Source: Eubacteriales bacterium (GTDB lineage: Bacteria > Bacillota > Clostridia > Oscillospirales > Oscillospiraceae). From it: a stretch of DNA of 39,636 bases. The position numbers were made by a program, and so were the translations under genes. The number at the start of each line of letters is the position of its first letter. Position 1 is the first letter of the stretch. This document shows positions 1-8,254 of the stretch, piece after piece. The notes beneath the pieces were generated by a model that was not told where the DNA came from, did not search any database, and saw only the letters and a list, made by a program, of their open reading frames with translations. Location: the NCBI GenBank assembly GCA_030533415.1, contig JAUNJE010000026.1:1-39636 (forward strand), given 5' to 3'.

Positions 1-112
1 GCTCGTTGATACGGGCGGTCAGGATGGCGACCTGAACCTCGGGGGAGCCGGTGTCACCCTCGTGGGTAGCGTTTTCCAGGATAACCTGGGTCTTCTTTTC
101 CTTTTGAATCAT
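1..112 (-). CDS. rpsO: 30S ribosomal protein S15, 5' part only (cut by window edge)
   Basis: Reading the minus strand from an ATG at 112 gives a protein beginning [12 protein letters not shown] and continuing through [19 protein letters not shown]. This is the conserved N-terminus of ribosomal protein S15, with the near-invariant GDTGSPEVQ segment. S15 is a primary binder of the central domain of 16S rRNA and is needed for platform assembly of the 30S subunit. Only about 37 of the usual 88-90 residues lie in the window. A GGTGG-type ribosome binding site lies a few bases upstream (about 121-126). The gene has its own promoter and an unusually long leader. Confidence 0.95.
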   Translation of the reverse strand, partial: MIQKEKKTQVILENATHEGDTGSPEVQVAILTARINE

Positions 113-231
113 TGTGTTTTCCACCTTTCAATACAATTACCCGGAAGCCAAGTAGGGGCTAGTGGAATGCCTTTTCGGCCTTCTCCCACAACTGAGCAAC
201 GGGCTTACACTTTAAGCCGGTCGTGACCAGC
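113..231 (-). promoter_or_regulatory. Structured 5' leader of rpsO, possible S15 autoregulatory element
   Basis: The mRNA expected from the promoter at 238-266 would carry about 115 nt before the S15 start codon. The leader can fold into GC-rich stems, for example GTGG...CCAC enclosing a GCC/GGC pair near 159-187. S15 represses its own translation through leader structures in several bacteria, and Firmicutes have their own leader class. Assigning this leader to that class is inference from its position, length and folding potential. Confidence 0.4.
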
Positions 232-237
232 CTTTTC

Positions 238-266
238 ATGATATCATAAGTTTACCCAGTTGTAAA
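238..266 (-). promoter_or_regulatory. Sigma-A-type promoter of rpsO
   Basis: On the minus strand a -35 box TTTACA (261-266) is separated by exactly 17 bp from a -10 box TATCAT (238-243). It lies between plsY and rpsO, so rpsO is transcribed independently of plsY. Confidence 0.7.
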
Positions 267-267
267 G

Positions 268-297
268 GAAAAATTTCGGTTTTTCCGGGAATTTTTG
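268..297 (-). terminator. Weak terminator after plsY
   Basis: Directly after the plsY stop codon the minus strand has an AT-rich hairpin: an AAAAATT/AATTTTT outer stem with a short CGG/CCG inner stem. The right arm supplies the U-run. It ends just before the rpsO promoter. Confidence 0.4.
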
Positions 298-298
298 C

Positions 299-916
299 TC
301 ATTTTTTGTGAAACAGCTTTTCCATTAGGGGCTTTCGGACGCGCATGGATTCGTCTTTTGCAAAGGCTTTTTTCAGATTGTCCAGATGCACCAGGAATAA
401 AAGCGCGCCTGCCAGTATGGCCGTCAGAATTTCCGGCGTCGTGGCGCCGAAGGCGTACACCAGCACCGGGAACAGAATGCTGACCAGCAGGGGAAAGGCC
501 ACGCCGCAGTCCAGCAGTACCATCAGCGCCAAAGCGGAAAACAGGATAATGGGTACAAACCAGAGGTTATAGTATATGACCAGCCCGCCGAAGGTGGACA
601 AGCCCTTGCCCCCGTGAAAATGCAGAAACAATGGAAAGCAGTGGCCCAGCATGGCCCCGATGCAGGCCAGCATCCCGGCAATCCGAAGCTGGGGAAACAG
701 AAATTGGGCCAGTTTGCCGGCAAGGAAGGACTTGGCGATGTCAAAGGCCATGACGAAAATCCCCGCAGACCAGCCAAGCACCATCATAGTGTTGGTGGCT
801 CCCAGGTTTTTGGTGCCCTCCTGTTTTAAGTCCACGTTATTCCGTTTTCCGACCAGGGCGGCGGGGCTGATGCTGCCCAGAAGGTAGCCGATGATCAGGC
901 TGATGATTGCGTTCAT
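299..916 (-). CDS. plsY: Acyl-phosphate:glycerol-3-phosphate acyltransferase PlsY
   Basis: This 205-residue integral membrane enzyme transfers an acyl group from acyl-phosphate to glycerol-3-phosphate, the first step of phospholipid synthesis in most Gram-positive bacteria. The three PlsY signatures are present: an N-terminal GYLLGSISPA segment, the GTKNLGATNTMMVLG motif that binds the glycerol phosphate, and FHGGKG in the middle loop. Several hydrophobic helices separate them, and the length fits the family (about 190-215 residues). The ATG at 916 follows a GAAAGAGAG-like binding site. The gene has its own promoter and stands alone between rsmG and rpsO. Confidence 0.96.
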   Translation of the reverse strand: MNAIISLIIGYLLGSISPAALVGKRNNVDLKQEGTKNLGATNTMMVLGWSAGIFVMAFDIAKSFLAGKLAQFLFPQLRIAGMLACIGAMLGHCFPLFLHFHGGKGLSTFGGLVIYYNLWFVPIILFSALALMVLLDCGVAFPLLVSILFPVLVYAFGATTPEILTAILAGALLFLVHLDNLKKAFAKDESMRVRKPLMEKLFHKK

Positions 917-954
917 AGGATGCTCTCTTTCACATTTTCTTATCTTGATATTTG

Positions 955-983
955 ATTATAGCTGTATTACGGGAAAAAAGCAA
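955..983 (-). promoter_or_regulatory. Promoter of plsY
   Basis: Minus strand: -35 TTGCTT (978-983), a 17-bp spacer, and a perfect -10 TATAAT (955-960), about 40 bp upstream of the plsY start. Confidence 0.75.
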
Positions 984-994
984 CCATAAAATCA

Positions 995-1017
995 GGCGTG
1001 ACGGAAAACGCCACGCC
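995..1017 (-). terminator. Terminator after rsmG
   Basis: GGCGTGACG (995-1003) and CGCCACGCC (1009-1017) form a 9-bp hairpin with one mismatch just beyond the rsmG stop codon. On the minus strand it is followed by TGATTTTA. It separates rsmG from the plsY promoter. Confidence 0.55.
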
Positions 1018-1022
1018 GAAAA

Positions 1023-1718
1023 TCACAGGGGAGACTGTTTGATTTTGCTGTACCGCCGGGGGTATTGGCTGGGAGTGGAGGAAATTTTGCGCAGTACGAT
1101 TACCGCGTGGGAGGTACTGTCAATGGGAAATTCCTTCACCTGTTCCAGCTTCAGGCCCAGCTTTTTTATGGCGCCGGCGCACTCGGAAAGCTCTTCTCTG
1201 GCCGCCGCACCCTTCATCGCCAGCACGGCGCCGCCCACCTTCACATAGGGGGCCGTCAGTTCCAGCAGGATATTCAGCCGGGCTACGGCCCGGGAGGTCG
1301 CGAAATCATAGGTTTCCCGGCGGCTGGCAACGGCTTCCTCGGCCCGGGCGGTAACGCATTCGGCTTCAATGCCCAGCCGGGGCAGGATCTCTTCCAGCCA
1401 TTTCATCCGCTTGCCTAGGGAATCCAGCAGCGTGATTTTGGCGCCGGGGCAGGCAATGGCTAGGGGGACGCCGGGAAATCCGGCGCCGCAGCCTACATCA
1501 ATCAGGGTTTTTCCAGTAAGCTCAGCGGTACACAAAACCGTCAGGCTGTCCAGCAGGTGGAGCTTTGCCACCTGGGAAGGCTCCGTAATGGCGGTCAGGT
1601 TCATGACCTCATTTTGTTTTACCATTGCCTCCGCGAAGGCGCAGAGGGTTTGCCGCCTTTCCTCCGGCAGGTCCAGCCCCAGAAGGGGAAGGCCTTCGTC
1701 CAATGCTTTTCTCACCAT
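1023..1718 (-). CDS. rsmG: 16S rRNA (guanine-527 N7)-methyltransferase RsmG (GidB)
   Basis: RsmG methylates N7 of G527 in 16S rRNA with S-adenosylmethionine. The product shows the family hallmarks: NEVMNLTAI near the N-terminus, LLDSL, the SAM-binding glycine loop DVGCGAGFPGVPLAI, then SRAVARL and VLAMKG. I place the start at the ATG at 1718, four bases after the stop of the upstream gene, preceded by AAGGTAA; a GTG at 1745 in the same frame would overlap that gene and is less likely. The protein is about 231 residues, normal for the family. rsmG is classically next to parAB near the Firmicutes origin; here it is about 8 kb from parB, with nfnAB, serS and mscL between. Confidence 0.95.
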   Translation of the reverse strand: MVRKALDEGLPLLGLDLPEERRQTLCAFAEAMVKQNEVMNLTAITEPSQVAKLHLLDSLTVLCTAELTGKTLIDVGCGAGFPGVPLAIACPGAKITLLDSLGKRMKWLEEILPRLGIEAECVTARAEEAVASRRETYDFATSRAVARLNILLELTAPYVKVGGAVLAMKGAAAREELSECAGAIKKLGLKLEQVKEFPIDSTSHAVIVLRKISSTPSQYPRRYSKIKQSPL

Positions 1719-1722
1719 GGCG

Positions 1723-2892
1723 TTACCTTGCGTTGACGATGCCACTCAGATCAATCTGGGTTTCATCGTAAGGATCGAAGGGGGATTCCACCACGGTGAT
1801 GGAGGGCAGCACCACGGTCTGAATGTGCCAGTTCACCAGAAGGTCGCAGACTTCACCGTAGGAGGCAACACCGGATTCATCCCCGCTGACCTTCAGATAG
1901 GTGTCGTTAACGGTGTCGGCAAATTTGGTTGCGGAATCGTCCTGGCGGGAGTTGAAGAAGCTGCTGTAGAAATTGTAATCGGTTTTCAGCTTGTCACCGA
2001 TGCCGCTGCTGACCCGGGCGGCAGCCGCCGCGGCGGATTGGGTGTTGACGCCATTCAGGGCATTGTAGCAATACCGGAAGGCCATAAAGTAGGCGGAATA
2101 CTGGAACTGCACATCGGAATGAACGCTGCAGGCCAGGAACGCGGCAAAGTTGGCATCCCGTTCTGCGGCGATGCACATCCTGTGGGCCATCTCGTGGCAC
2201 ATGGTAAAGGGAAGGGATACATCGGGAATCTGGGGATTGACGCAGGCCTCGCCGGTCAGGCCGAAGGTGACGCCGGTGATTCCCATGGACGTATACATAT
2301 CCGACCAGCCCAGTTCCTTCACGGGCAGACGGGAGCCGGCAAAGACGGGGTAGTGGTATTCATAGGTCAGAACCTCAAAGCCTTCTCCGGCCATATCCGC
2401 CAGGGTGGCAAAATCTGAAAATTCCACGTTGCCGTTTGCATCCCGGTTGACCTGCCCGGCCAGGGCATTGGCCTTGTCCCGGTAATATTCCGTGGCCTCG
2501 GTCAGTTCCTCCAGGGTGTAGCTGGCTACCTCCAGGCGCATATCGTCCGCCAGAGCGCCGGCATAATAATTCAGTCCCCAGAAAAGGGTATGGCACATAA
2601 AAATCGCGGAAAATACGGCCAGGACCCAGCCGAACCACTGAATGGGATTCCATTTCAGCACGATCATCAGCACAAAGCTTGCCAGCACCAGAACGCCCAG
2701 GGCCACCGCCAGCAGCTGCCAGACAGGAAAGTCCACCGCCGAGGTCCATTCGGCCAAAATCGTCTGCAATGTGCGGATAACATAGGGATACACCATGTCC
2801 ACCAGGGTAGAGAAACGCTCGCCGAACTGCATCAGCAGCCAGGTTATGGCGCCGAAAATAGCAGCGGTGAGGTATCCGAACCAATATTTCAA
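1723..2892 (-). CDS. DUF3810 family membrane protein, probable zinc metalloprotease
   Basis: This 389-residue protein has three N-terminal hydrophobic segments: about residues 2-22, 58-80 and 87-105 counted from the TTG start. A large domain follows, carrying CHEMAHRM, an HExxH zinc-binding motif at about residues 233-237, with ERDANF downstream where a third ligand would be expected. This layout matches the DUF3810 family, whose substrate is unknown. The TTG at 2890-2892 is preferred as start because AAAAGGAGG sits 8 nt upstream; longer in-frame starts lack such a site. It is transcribed from its own promoter and is followed four bases later by rsmG. Protease activity is inferred from the HEMAH motif. 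Confidence 0.85.
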   Translation of the reverse strand: MKYWFGYLTAAIFGAITWLLMQFGERFSTLVDMVYPYVIRTLQTILAEWTSAVDFPVWQLLAVALGVLVLASFVLMIVLKWNPIQWFGWVLAVFSAIFMCHTLFWGLNYYAGALADDMRLEVASYTLEELTEATEYYRDKANALAGQVNRDANGNVEFSDFATLADMAGEGFEVLTYEYHYPVFAGSRLPVKELGWSDMYTSMGITGVTFGLTGEACVNPQIPDVSLPFTMCHEMAHRMCIAAERDANFAAFLACSVHSDVQFQYSAYFMAFRYCYNALNGVNTQSAAAAAARVSSGIGDKLKTDYNFYSSFFNSRQDDSATKFADTVNDTYLKVSGDESGVASYGEVCDLLVNWHIQTVVLPSITVVESPFDPYDETQIDLSGIVNAR

Positions 2893-2929
2893 AGGAAACG
2901 CCTCCTTTTGGAATGTCGCATACATATAG

Positions 2930-2959
2930 ATTTTAATAGTATAGCACATTTTGGGTCAA
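2930..2959 (-). promoter_or_regulatory. Promoter of the DUF3810 gene
   Basis: Minus strand: -35 TTGACC (2954-2959), an 18-bp spacer, and -10 TAAAAT (2930-2935), about 40 bp before the TTG start. An alternative -10, TATACT, lies inside the spacer. Confidence 0.55.
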
Positions 2960-3121
2960 TTGTCTGCCCCTAAATTTTTAATTTTTTATAAAGAGGGAAG
3001 CGGGATAGGGCCGCTTTGGTTTTCTTTGGAAAAACAAAGATTGCTGATTTTTTGTTATGTAAACAATATCCCCAGATTCTTAAATTTTCTCCGGCCTGTC
3101 TTCCCAAATTGTCAAATTATC

Positions 3122-3150
3122 TTGCTTTTTCCTGTACCGCGTGGTAAAAT
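3122..3150 (+). promoter_or_regulatory. Promoter of the DUF2207-like gene
   Basis: -35 TTGCTT (3122-3127), a 17-bp spacer, and -10 TAAAAT (3145-3150), about 75 bp before the TTG start at 3226. Confidence 0.6.
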
Positions 3151-3225
3151 GCAAAGATAATAGAGAAGTATCGAATTTTTGTACCGTCTATTTGGCGAAA
3201 TCCATTTTTGACAGGAGGGATAGGC

Positions 3226-4983
3226 TTGAAGCGTTTGCTGGCGCTGTTTACCGTTTGTATTTTGCTTGCGGGCGTTATTTGTATACCGGTTTCCGCTGAG
3301 AGTACCGCGTCCCTGGTGGATTTGCTGTGCACCGTCAATTCCGACGGTGACTGCCTGGTCACCATGACGGTGACGCTGCACCTGGAGGCCTCCCATGACA
3401 AGCTTACCTTCCCCCTTCCTGTGGAGGCCCGGAATATCACCATGAATGGTTCTGCCGTTTCCAGCACCAAAACAGATTCCGCCATCAATGTGGACATCAG
3501 CAAGATCACCAGCGGCTATGTGGGAGATGCCTCTTTGCGCTTTGAGTATACCATTCCTGAGGCCGTGAAAGTTGTGATAGAGGATTCCAACTCCACTTCA
3601 GGGAGTAAGAAGGGTTCAGAGCGTGATATCCAGCTGACGATCCCGCTGCTGTGCGGGTTTGAATATCCTGTGGAAAAGCTGAACTTTACCATCACCATGC
3701 CCAGCAATACCGCGGGGCTGACGCCGGAATTTATCAGCATTTACCGGCAGACCAGCATCGATTCCGACCTGAATGTGACGAAAAACGGTACGCAGATCAT
3801 TGGTTCCAGCAAGACTGTTCTGAACGATCACGAGGGCATTACCATGACCATGATCGTTCCCAAGACTATGTTTCCCTCCGTCAGCACTTATGTCCGGGAG
3901 GGCAACCCCGAGATCGTCCCCATGGCCATTTGCGCCGTGCTGGCTCTGCTGTACTGGCTGTTTTTTCTGCGGACCCTTCCTATGTTCCGCGTCCACACTT
4001 CCACGCCTCCGGAGGGCATTACCGCCGGAGAGATGGGCTGCCGCCTGACCATGGCGGGGGGCGATTTGACCATGATGGTGTTCACCTGGGCCCAGCTTGG
4101 CTATATTTTGATCCAGATGGACGGCAACGGCCGGGTTCTTCTGCACAAGCGTATGGACATGGGCAATGAACGCAGCCAATTTGAAAATAAGGTTTTTAAG
4201 CTGCTCTTTGGCGCCCGGCGGATGGTGGACGGCACCGGACACCAATATGCCAAGCTCTGTCAGAAGGTTGCGGCCCAGATTCCCAACAGCCGAAGCATGC
4301 TGAAGGGCAGTTCCGGGAATATGAAAATTTTCCGGGGCATTGCCTGCGGCAGCCAGGTGTTCTGCGGCGTCTGCGTTGCCATGAATATGACTACCATTAC
4401 GGTTTTGCAAATCCTCATGGCTATGATCCTGGTGGTTTTCGGTGCGGTCAGCGCCTGGCTGATTCAGGATGTGGCCTACCGTACCCACCTGCGGGGAAAG
4501 ATTCCGGTTTATATCGGCCTTGTGTGCATTCTGATCTGGATTGTGCTGGGCCTGCTTTGCGGACAGGTCTGGATTCCCCTTTGCTGTACGCTTGGAGAAT
4601 TTCTGTTTGGCTATTTTGCCGCTTATGGCGGACGCCGCAGTGATCTTGGCCGGTATAATGGAGGGATGGTCCTGGGCTTGCGGCACTATTTGAAGCATTT
4701 GCCCAGAAGCGATATTAACCGCCTGCTGATGAACGACCCAGATTATTTCTTCAACCTGGCGCCTTATGCCCTGGCCCTGGGTGTCATCCATCCCTTTGCC
4801 AACGCCTTCGGGCGGCGCAAGCTGGACCAATGCCCGTACCTTATGACCCGGGTTCATGGGAAGCGTACGGCAGAAGAATGGGGCCAGCTGATGGCGGATG
4901 TGGCCGACATGATGGATGCCAAGGTGCGCAGAATGCAGATCGAAAAATGGACGGCGGTGCAGATTCGGGTCCGCCGAAAATAG
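3226..4983 (+). CDS. DUF2207-like membrane protein with signal peptide
   Basis: The TTG at 3226 is chosen because AGGAGG (3213-3218) lies about 7 nt upstream and the protein then begins with a clean signal peptide (KRLLALFTVCILLAG...SAES). About 200 residues of beta-rich extracytoplasmic domain follow. Then come a membrane segment near residue 230 (PMAICAVLALLYWLFFL), a cytoplasmic region containing GEMGCRLTMAGGDLTMMVF, and further membrane helices at about residues 390-455. This two-part layout resembles DUF2207 (YciQ-type) proteins, whose function is unknown. It stands alone and ends at a shared terminator. The family call rests on architecture and local resemblance only. Confidence 0.7.
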   Translation: MKRLLALFTVCILLAGVICIPVSAESTASLVDLLCTVNSDGDCLVTMTVTLHLEASHDKLTFPLPVEARNITMNGSAVSSTKTDSAINVDISKITSGYVGDASLRFEYTIPEAVKVVIEDSNSTSGSKKGSERDIQLTIPLLCGFEYPVEKLNFTITMPSNTAGLTPEFISIYRQTSIDSDLNVTKNGTQIIGSSKTVLNDHEGITMTMIVPKTMFPSVSTYVREGNPEIVPMAICAVLALLYWLFFLRTLPMFRVHTSTPPEGITAGEMGCRLTMAGGDLTMMVFTWAQLGYILIQMDGNGRVLLHKRMDMGNERSQFENKVFKLLFGARRMVDGTGHQYAKLCQKVAAQIPNSRSMLKGSSGNMKIFRGIACGSQVFCGVCVAMNMTTITVLQILMAMILVVFGAVSAWLIQDVAYRTHLRGKIPVYIGLVCILIWIVLGLLCGQVWIPLCCTLGEFLFGYFAAYGGRRSDLGRYNGGMVLGLRHYLKHLPRSDINRLLMNDPDYFFNLAPYALALGVIHPFANAFGRRKLDQCPYLMTRVHGKRTAEEWGQLMADVADMMDAKVRRMQIEKWTAVQIRVRRK

Positions 4984-4996
4984 GATCGTCTGATGG

Positions 4997-5036
4997 AAAA
5001 TCCCCGGCTGATGTGAAAGCAGCCGGGGATTTTTAT
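4997..5036. terminator. Bidirectional rho-independent terminator
   Basis: AAAATCCCCGGCTG (4997-5010) and CAGCCGGGGATTTT (5020-5033) form a perfect 14-bp stem with a 9-nt loop, with T-runs on both strands. It serves the DUF2207-like gene (plus) and the reductase gene (minus), whose stop codon touches the base of the stem. Confidence 0.9.
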
Positions 5037-5545
5037 TGCTTGCGGTAAACCAGCTCCGCGAATTGTCCGTATTTCTTTACTTCCTTCAATTGGAAGCGCT
5101 TTAGGGCTTCTTTTTGGGTGAACAAAGGGATACCATCCCCCAGCAGCACAGGAGCTATCTGGATGATCAGAAAATCAACCATATTTTGATCCAAAAGGGG
5201 AGAGAGAAGGCTGTTTCCACCGACGATCCAGATGTTTTTGTCCTCAGGGATCTGCTTGACAAATTCCACTACGCCGCAGTTTACGGAGAGAAACCCCGCT
5301 TGAGGAAGGCTCCTGGAATGGGTGAAAACATAGTTTTGCGTGGTGGGATAGAATGTGTGGGGATTGTCATATTTTGCGATTTTCTGAAAGGTTCGTTTCC
5401 CCATAATGGTAATGTCCATGGACTGATAGAAGCTTTCATAGTTGGTCTCCTCCGTGGTTCCCGTTTGATGGAGCCAGTCCAGGCCGTGGTGTTTGTCGGC
5501 AAGGTATCCGTCCAGCGTGATACAGCCGTAAAAATATACACTCAT
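5033..5545 (-). CDS. Dihydrofolate reductase-fold protein (RibD C-terminal-like)
   Basis: The ATG at 5545 is preferred because AGGAGG lies 7 nt upstream, giving 170 residues. The sequence starts MSVYFYGCITLDGYLADKH and shows MDITIMGKRTFQKI, WIVGGNSLLSPLL and IQIAPVLLGDGIPLF. These are the typical blocks of the DHFR-like superfamily related to the RibD C-terminal domain and the YyaP/YwjB group. Members bind NADPH, but for these stand-alone proteins the substrate is not known. It is not a canonical folate-pathway DHFR. The gene is monocistronic and converges on the DUF2207-like gene. Confidence 0.85.
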   Translation of the reverse strand: MSVYFYGCITLDGYLADKHHGLDWLHQTGTTEETNYESFYQSMDITIMGKRTFQKIAKYDNPHTFYPTTQNYVFTHSRSLPQAGFLSVNCGVVEFVKQIPEDKNIWIVGGNSLLSPLLDQNMVDFLIIQIAPVLLGDGIPLFTQKEALKRFQLKEVKKYGQFAELVYRKQ

Positions 5546-5706
5546 TTTCTGCCCTCCTGATAATTTTTGATTTTGCGGCGGGGATGCATAGTTTTTTGAA
5601 TACAGGTATTTCATCTTTGGCCTGTAATATCTCATCTGCGAAAAGGATTCCCCAAATGCCCTGCTCCGGTTGAATTTTGGGGAATGTGAATCTTAGAATA
5701 TCAAAT

Positions 5707-5736
5707 CCCCCACAGCATCGTGGAATGCTGTGGGGG
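5707..5736 (-). terminator. Terminator after nfnB
   Basis: CCCCCACAGCAT (5707-5718) pairs perfectly with ATGCTGTGGGGG (5725-5736) with a 6-nt loop. On the minus strand it is followed by ATTTGATATT, a weak U-tract, just past the nfnB stop codon. Confidence 0.75.
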
Positions 5737-5751
5737 CCGTTATACTTTTGT

Positions 5752-7134
5752 TTATTTATTCAGGAATGCGTCGATGGCGGCAGCACCCTTCTTGCCTGCG
5801 CCCATGGCCAGGATGACGGTTGCCGCGCCGGTAACAGCATCGCCGCCGGCAAACACGCCCTCCCGGGTGGTCATTTCGTTCTCGTCCACGATCAGGCAGC
5901 CCTTACGGTTGGTGTCCAGACCGGGAGTGGTGGAGCGGATCAGGGGGTTGGGGCTGGTGCCCAGGGACATAATGACGGTGTCCACATCCAGCACGAACTC
6001 ACTGTCCGGTACCGGAATGGGACGGCGGCGGCCGGAGGCGTCAGGCTCGCCCAGCTCCATGCGGATGCACTTCATGCCGCAAACACGGCCGGTTTCATCG
6101 CCCAGAATCTCCACGGGATTGCACAGGGTCTTAAACTCGATGCCCTCTTCCTTGGCGTGGTGCTGCTCTTCCAGACGGGCGGGCATTTCGGCTTCGCCGC
6201 GGCGGTAGACCACATAAACCTTGTCGGCGCCCAGACGCATGGCGCAGCGGGCGGCGTCCATAGCCACGTTGCCGCCGCCGACCACGGCCACGGCCTTGGA
6301 CTTGATGACGGGAGTATCGGCATCGGAGGTGTAGGCCTTCATCAGGTTGGTGCGGGTCAGGTATTCGTTGGCGGACATGACACCCTTCAGGCTCTCGCCG
6401 GGGATGTTCATGAACATGGGCAGACCCGCGCCGGAGCCGACAAAGATGGCCTTGTAGCCCATCTCAAACAGCTCGTCGATGGTCAGCACCCGGCCGATGA
6501 CCATATTGGTCATGACTTCCACGCCCTGGGCCTGAAGCTTTGTGACTTCGTTGGCAACAATGGCCTTGGGCAGACGGAATTCGGGAATGCCGTAAACCAG
6601 AACGCCGCCGGCGGTGTGCAGTGCTTCGAAAATGGAGACCTGGTAGCCCTTCTTGGCCAGGTCGCTGGCGCAGGTCAGGCCGGCAGGGCCGGAACCGACC
6701 ACGGCAACCTTGATGCCGTTGGAGGGAACCTTTTCGGGCATTGCGTTGATGTTCTCCCGGTACCAGTCGGCAACGAAACGCTCCAGACGGCCGATGGCCA
6801 CAGGCTCACCCTTGATGCCACGGACGCATTTGCACTCACACTGGGTCTCCTGGGGGCAGACGCGGCCGGACAGGGCGGGCAGTGCATTGGTAGAAGTGAT
6901 GATCTCGTAGGCGGCCTTGAAGTCACCTTCTTGAACCTTTTTGATGAATTCGGGAATCCGGACGTTGACGGGGCAGCCTTCAACGCACTTGGGATTCTTG
7001 CAGGAAAGGCAGCGCTTTGCTTCTTCAACCGCCATTTCCGCGGTGTAGCCCAGGGTGACTTCCTTGAAGTTCCGGGCACGAACCTGAGGGTCCTGCTCAG
7101 GCATAGGGGTCTTGGTAAGTGTCATATTGGCCAT
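5752..7134 (-). CDS. nfnB: NfnB: NADPH-binding large subunit of NADH-dependent ferredoxin:NADP+ oxidoreductase
   Basis: This 460-residue protein of the glutamate-synthase small-subunit family carries two N-terminal cysteine clusters for [4Fe-4S] centres (CLSCKNPKCVEGCP at about residues 42-55, then CPQETQCECKCVRG). It has an FAD-binding GSGPAG loop near residue 147 and a second nucleotide-binding GGGNVAMDAAR loop near 287 followed by VYRR, typical for NADPH. With the adjacent NfnA-like subunit it is best read as NfnAB, which couples ferredoxin- and NADH-driven reduction of NADP+ by electron bifurcation or confurcation. It follows nfnA by 13 bp. The alternative annotation is a stand-alone GltD-like protein, but no glutamate synthase large subunit is present in the window. 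Confidence 0.9.
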   Translation of the reverse strand: MANMTLTKTPMPEQDPQVRARNFKEVTLGYTAEMAVEEAKRCLSCKNPKCVEGCPVNVRIPEFIKKVQEGDFKAAYEIITSTNALPALSGRVCPQETQCECKCVRGIKGEPVAIGRLERFVADWYRENINAMPEKVPSNGIKVAVVGSGPAGLTCASDLAKKGYQVSIFEALHTAGGVLVYGIPEFRLPKAIVANEVTKLQAQGVEVMTNMVIGRVLTIDELFEMGYKAIFVGSGAGLPMFMNIPGESLKGVMSANEYLTRTNLMKAYTSDADTPVIKSKAVAVVGGGNVAMDAARCAMRLGADKVYVVYRRGEAEMPARLEEQHHAKEEGIEFKTLCNPVEILGDETGRVCGMKCIRMELGEPDASGRRRPIPVPDSEFVLDVDTVIMSLGTSPNPLIRSTTPGLDTNRKGCLIVDENEMTTREGVFAGGDAVTGAATVILAMGAGKKGAAAIDAFLNK

Positions 7135-7147
7135 TGCAGCTTCCTCC

Positions 7148-8005
7148 TTATTCCTTGATCAGGGACTTGCCCATGGATTCAATCCGGCAGGTGTGGGTCT
7201 TGCTGACCTCGGCCTCCCGGTCACGGTAAGTACCATTGCGGCTCATCAGTTCGGCAAAGTCCACCTTGTGGCCGTCGAATTCGGGACCGTCCACGCAGGC
7301 AAACTTTGTTTCGCCGCCCACGGTAACACGGCAGCCGCCGCACATGCCGGTGCCGTCGATCATGATGGGATTCAGAGATACGCTGGTATGGATGCCGTAA
7401 GGCTCGGTGGTTTTGCAGACGAACTTCATCATCGGCACGGGTCCGATTGCCAGGACCTCATCAAACCGCTCACCTGCTTCCAGCAGCTCCTGCAGGGGCT
7501 GGGTGACCAGGCCGTGACGGCCATAGGAACCGTCGTCGGTCATCATGACGAAATGGTCTGCCACTGCCTTGAACTCGTCCTCCAGAATGACGATATCCTT
7601 GCTGCGGAAGCCTACAATAACGGTGACTTCCGCGCCTGCTTCCTTGAAGCCGGCGGCAGAGGGCAGGGCAATGGCGCAGCCTACGCCGCCGCCGACCACA
7701 CAGACCTTCTTCTTGCCTTCAACCGGGGTAGGCTTGCCCAGGGGGCCCACAAAATCGCGGATGTAGTCGCCCTCGTTCAGTTCGCCCAGCGCGGTGGTGG
7801 AAAACCCGACCTTCTGGAAAATGATCGTAACAGTACCGGCCTCACGGTCGTAACCGGCAATGGTCAAGGGAACACGCTCGCCCATATCATCGATGCGGAA
7901 GATGATGAACTGGCCTGCCTTCGCTTTCCTGGCTACAAAGGGCGCTTCGATCTCCATCAGGGTGACGGTAGAGTTCAGCTCCTTTTTGCGAACGATTTTA
8001 TACAT
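7148..8005 (-). CDS. nfnA: NfnA: FAD/NAD-binding, [2Fe-2S] small subunit of the NfnAB complex
   Basis: The 285-residue product belongs to the ferredoxin-NADP reductase/PyrK-like family. It shows an N-terminal flavin domain (GQFIIFRID, RVPLTIAGYD) and a nucleotide-binding segment (VCVVGGGVGCAIALP at about residue 103). A C-terminal cysteine cluster, GTGMCGGCRVTVGG followed by FACVDGPEFDGHKVDF, binds a [2Fe-2S] centre. The latter block is characteristic of SudB/NfnA proteins rather than PyrK. It is the first gene of the nfnAB operon and has a consensus-perfect promoter, suggesting high constitutive expression. The product would be cytoplasmic. Confidence 0.9.
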   Translation of the reverse strand: MYKIVRKKELNSTVTLMEIEAPFVARKAKAGQFIIFRIDDMGERVPLTIAGYDREAGTVTIIFQKVGFSTTALGELNEGDYIRDFVGPLGKPTPVEGKKKVCVVGGGVGCAIALPSAAGFKEAGAEVTVIVGFRSKDIVILEDEFKAVADHFVMMTDDGSYGRHGLVTQPLQELLEAGERFDEVLAIGPVPMMKFVCKTTEPYGIHTSVSLNPIMIDGTGMCGGCRVTVGGETKFACVDGPEFDGHKVDFAELMSRNGTYRDREAEVSKTHTCRIESMGKSLIKE

Positions 8006-8065
8006 GTTCTGATCCGTCCTTTTCAGAATTTTCTTTCAAAGCGGGTAAAATGCCCGTACACTTTT

Positions 8066-8094
8066 ATTATATAGGCTCTTGGCGTATTTGTCAA
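8066..8094 (-). promoter_or_regulatory. Consensus promoter of nfnAB
   Basis: Minus strand: perfect -35 TTGACA (8089-8094), exactly 17 bp, and perfect -10 TATAAT (8066-8071). This is the strongest sigma-A-type promoter in the window. Confidence 0.92.
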
Positions 8095-8200
8095 ATATTT
8101 ATCGATATATTTGTTTTGAATTCACAGTAAAAACCCGAAAGTTAGCAATAACTAACCAATTTTCCTCATTTTTTGTGGTGCGTGGCGCATTGCAAAATGA

Positions 8201-8244
8201 ACAGGTGCAAGGCTTTTTTGTATTCCAAAATGCCTTGCACCTGT
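8201..8244 (-). terminator. Terminator after mscL
   Basis: ACAGGTGCAAGGC (8201-8213) pairs perfectly with GCCTTGCACCTGT (8232-8244). A/T-rich loop bases can extend the stem. It lies 10 bp past the mscL stop and is followed on the minus strand by TCATTTTG. Confidence 0.75.
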
Positions 8245-8254
8245 GTATTATCCA

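Larger units (their letters stand above)
2893..3225. other. Divergent intergenic region, no gene
   Basis: This 333-bp AT-rich stretch separates the divergent DUF3810 and DUF2207-like genes. It holds one promoter for each direction (listed separately). I see no RNA gene or conserved small ORF in it; the predicted reading frames across it lack ribosome binding sites. Confidence 0.6.

Noticed and set aside
5677-7158. 493-residue open frame on the plus strand, and a similar one at 7112-8074
   Set aside because: They mirror nfnB and nfnA, whose cofactor motifs are unambiguous. The antisense products have the repetitive Gly/His/Val composition of GC-rich shadows.
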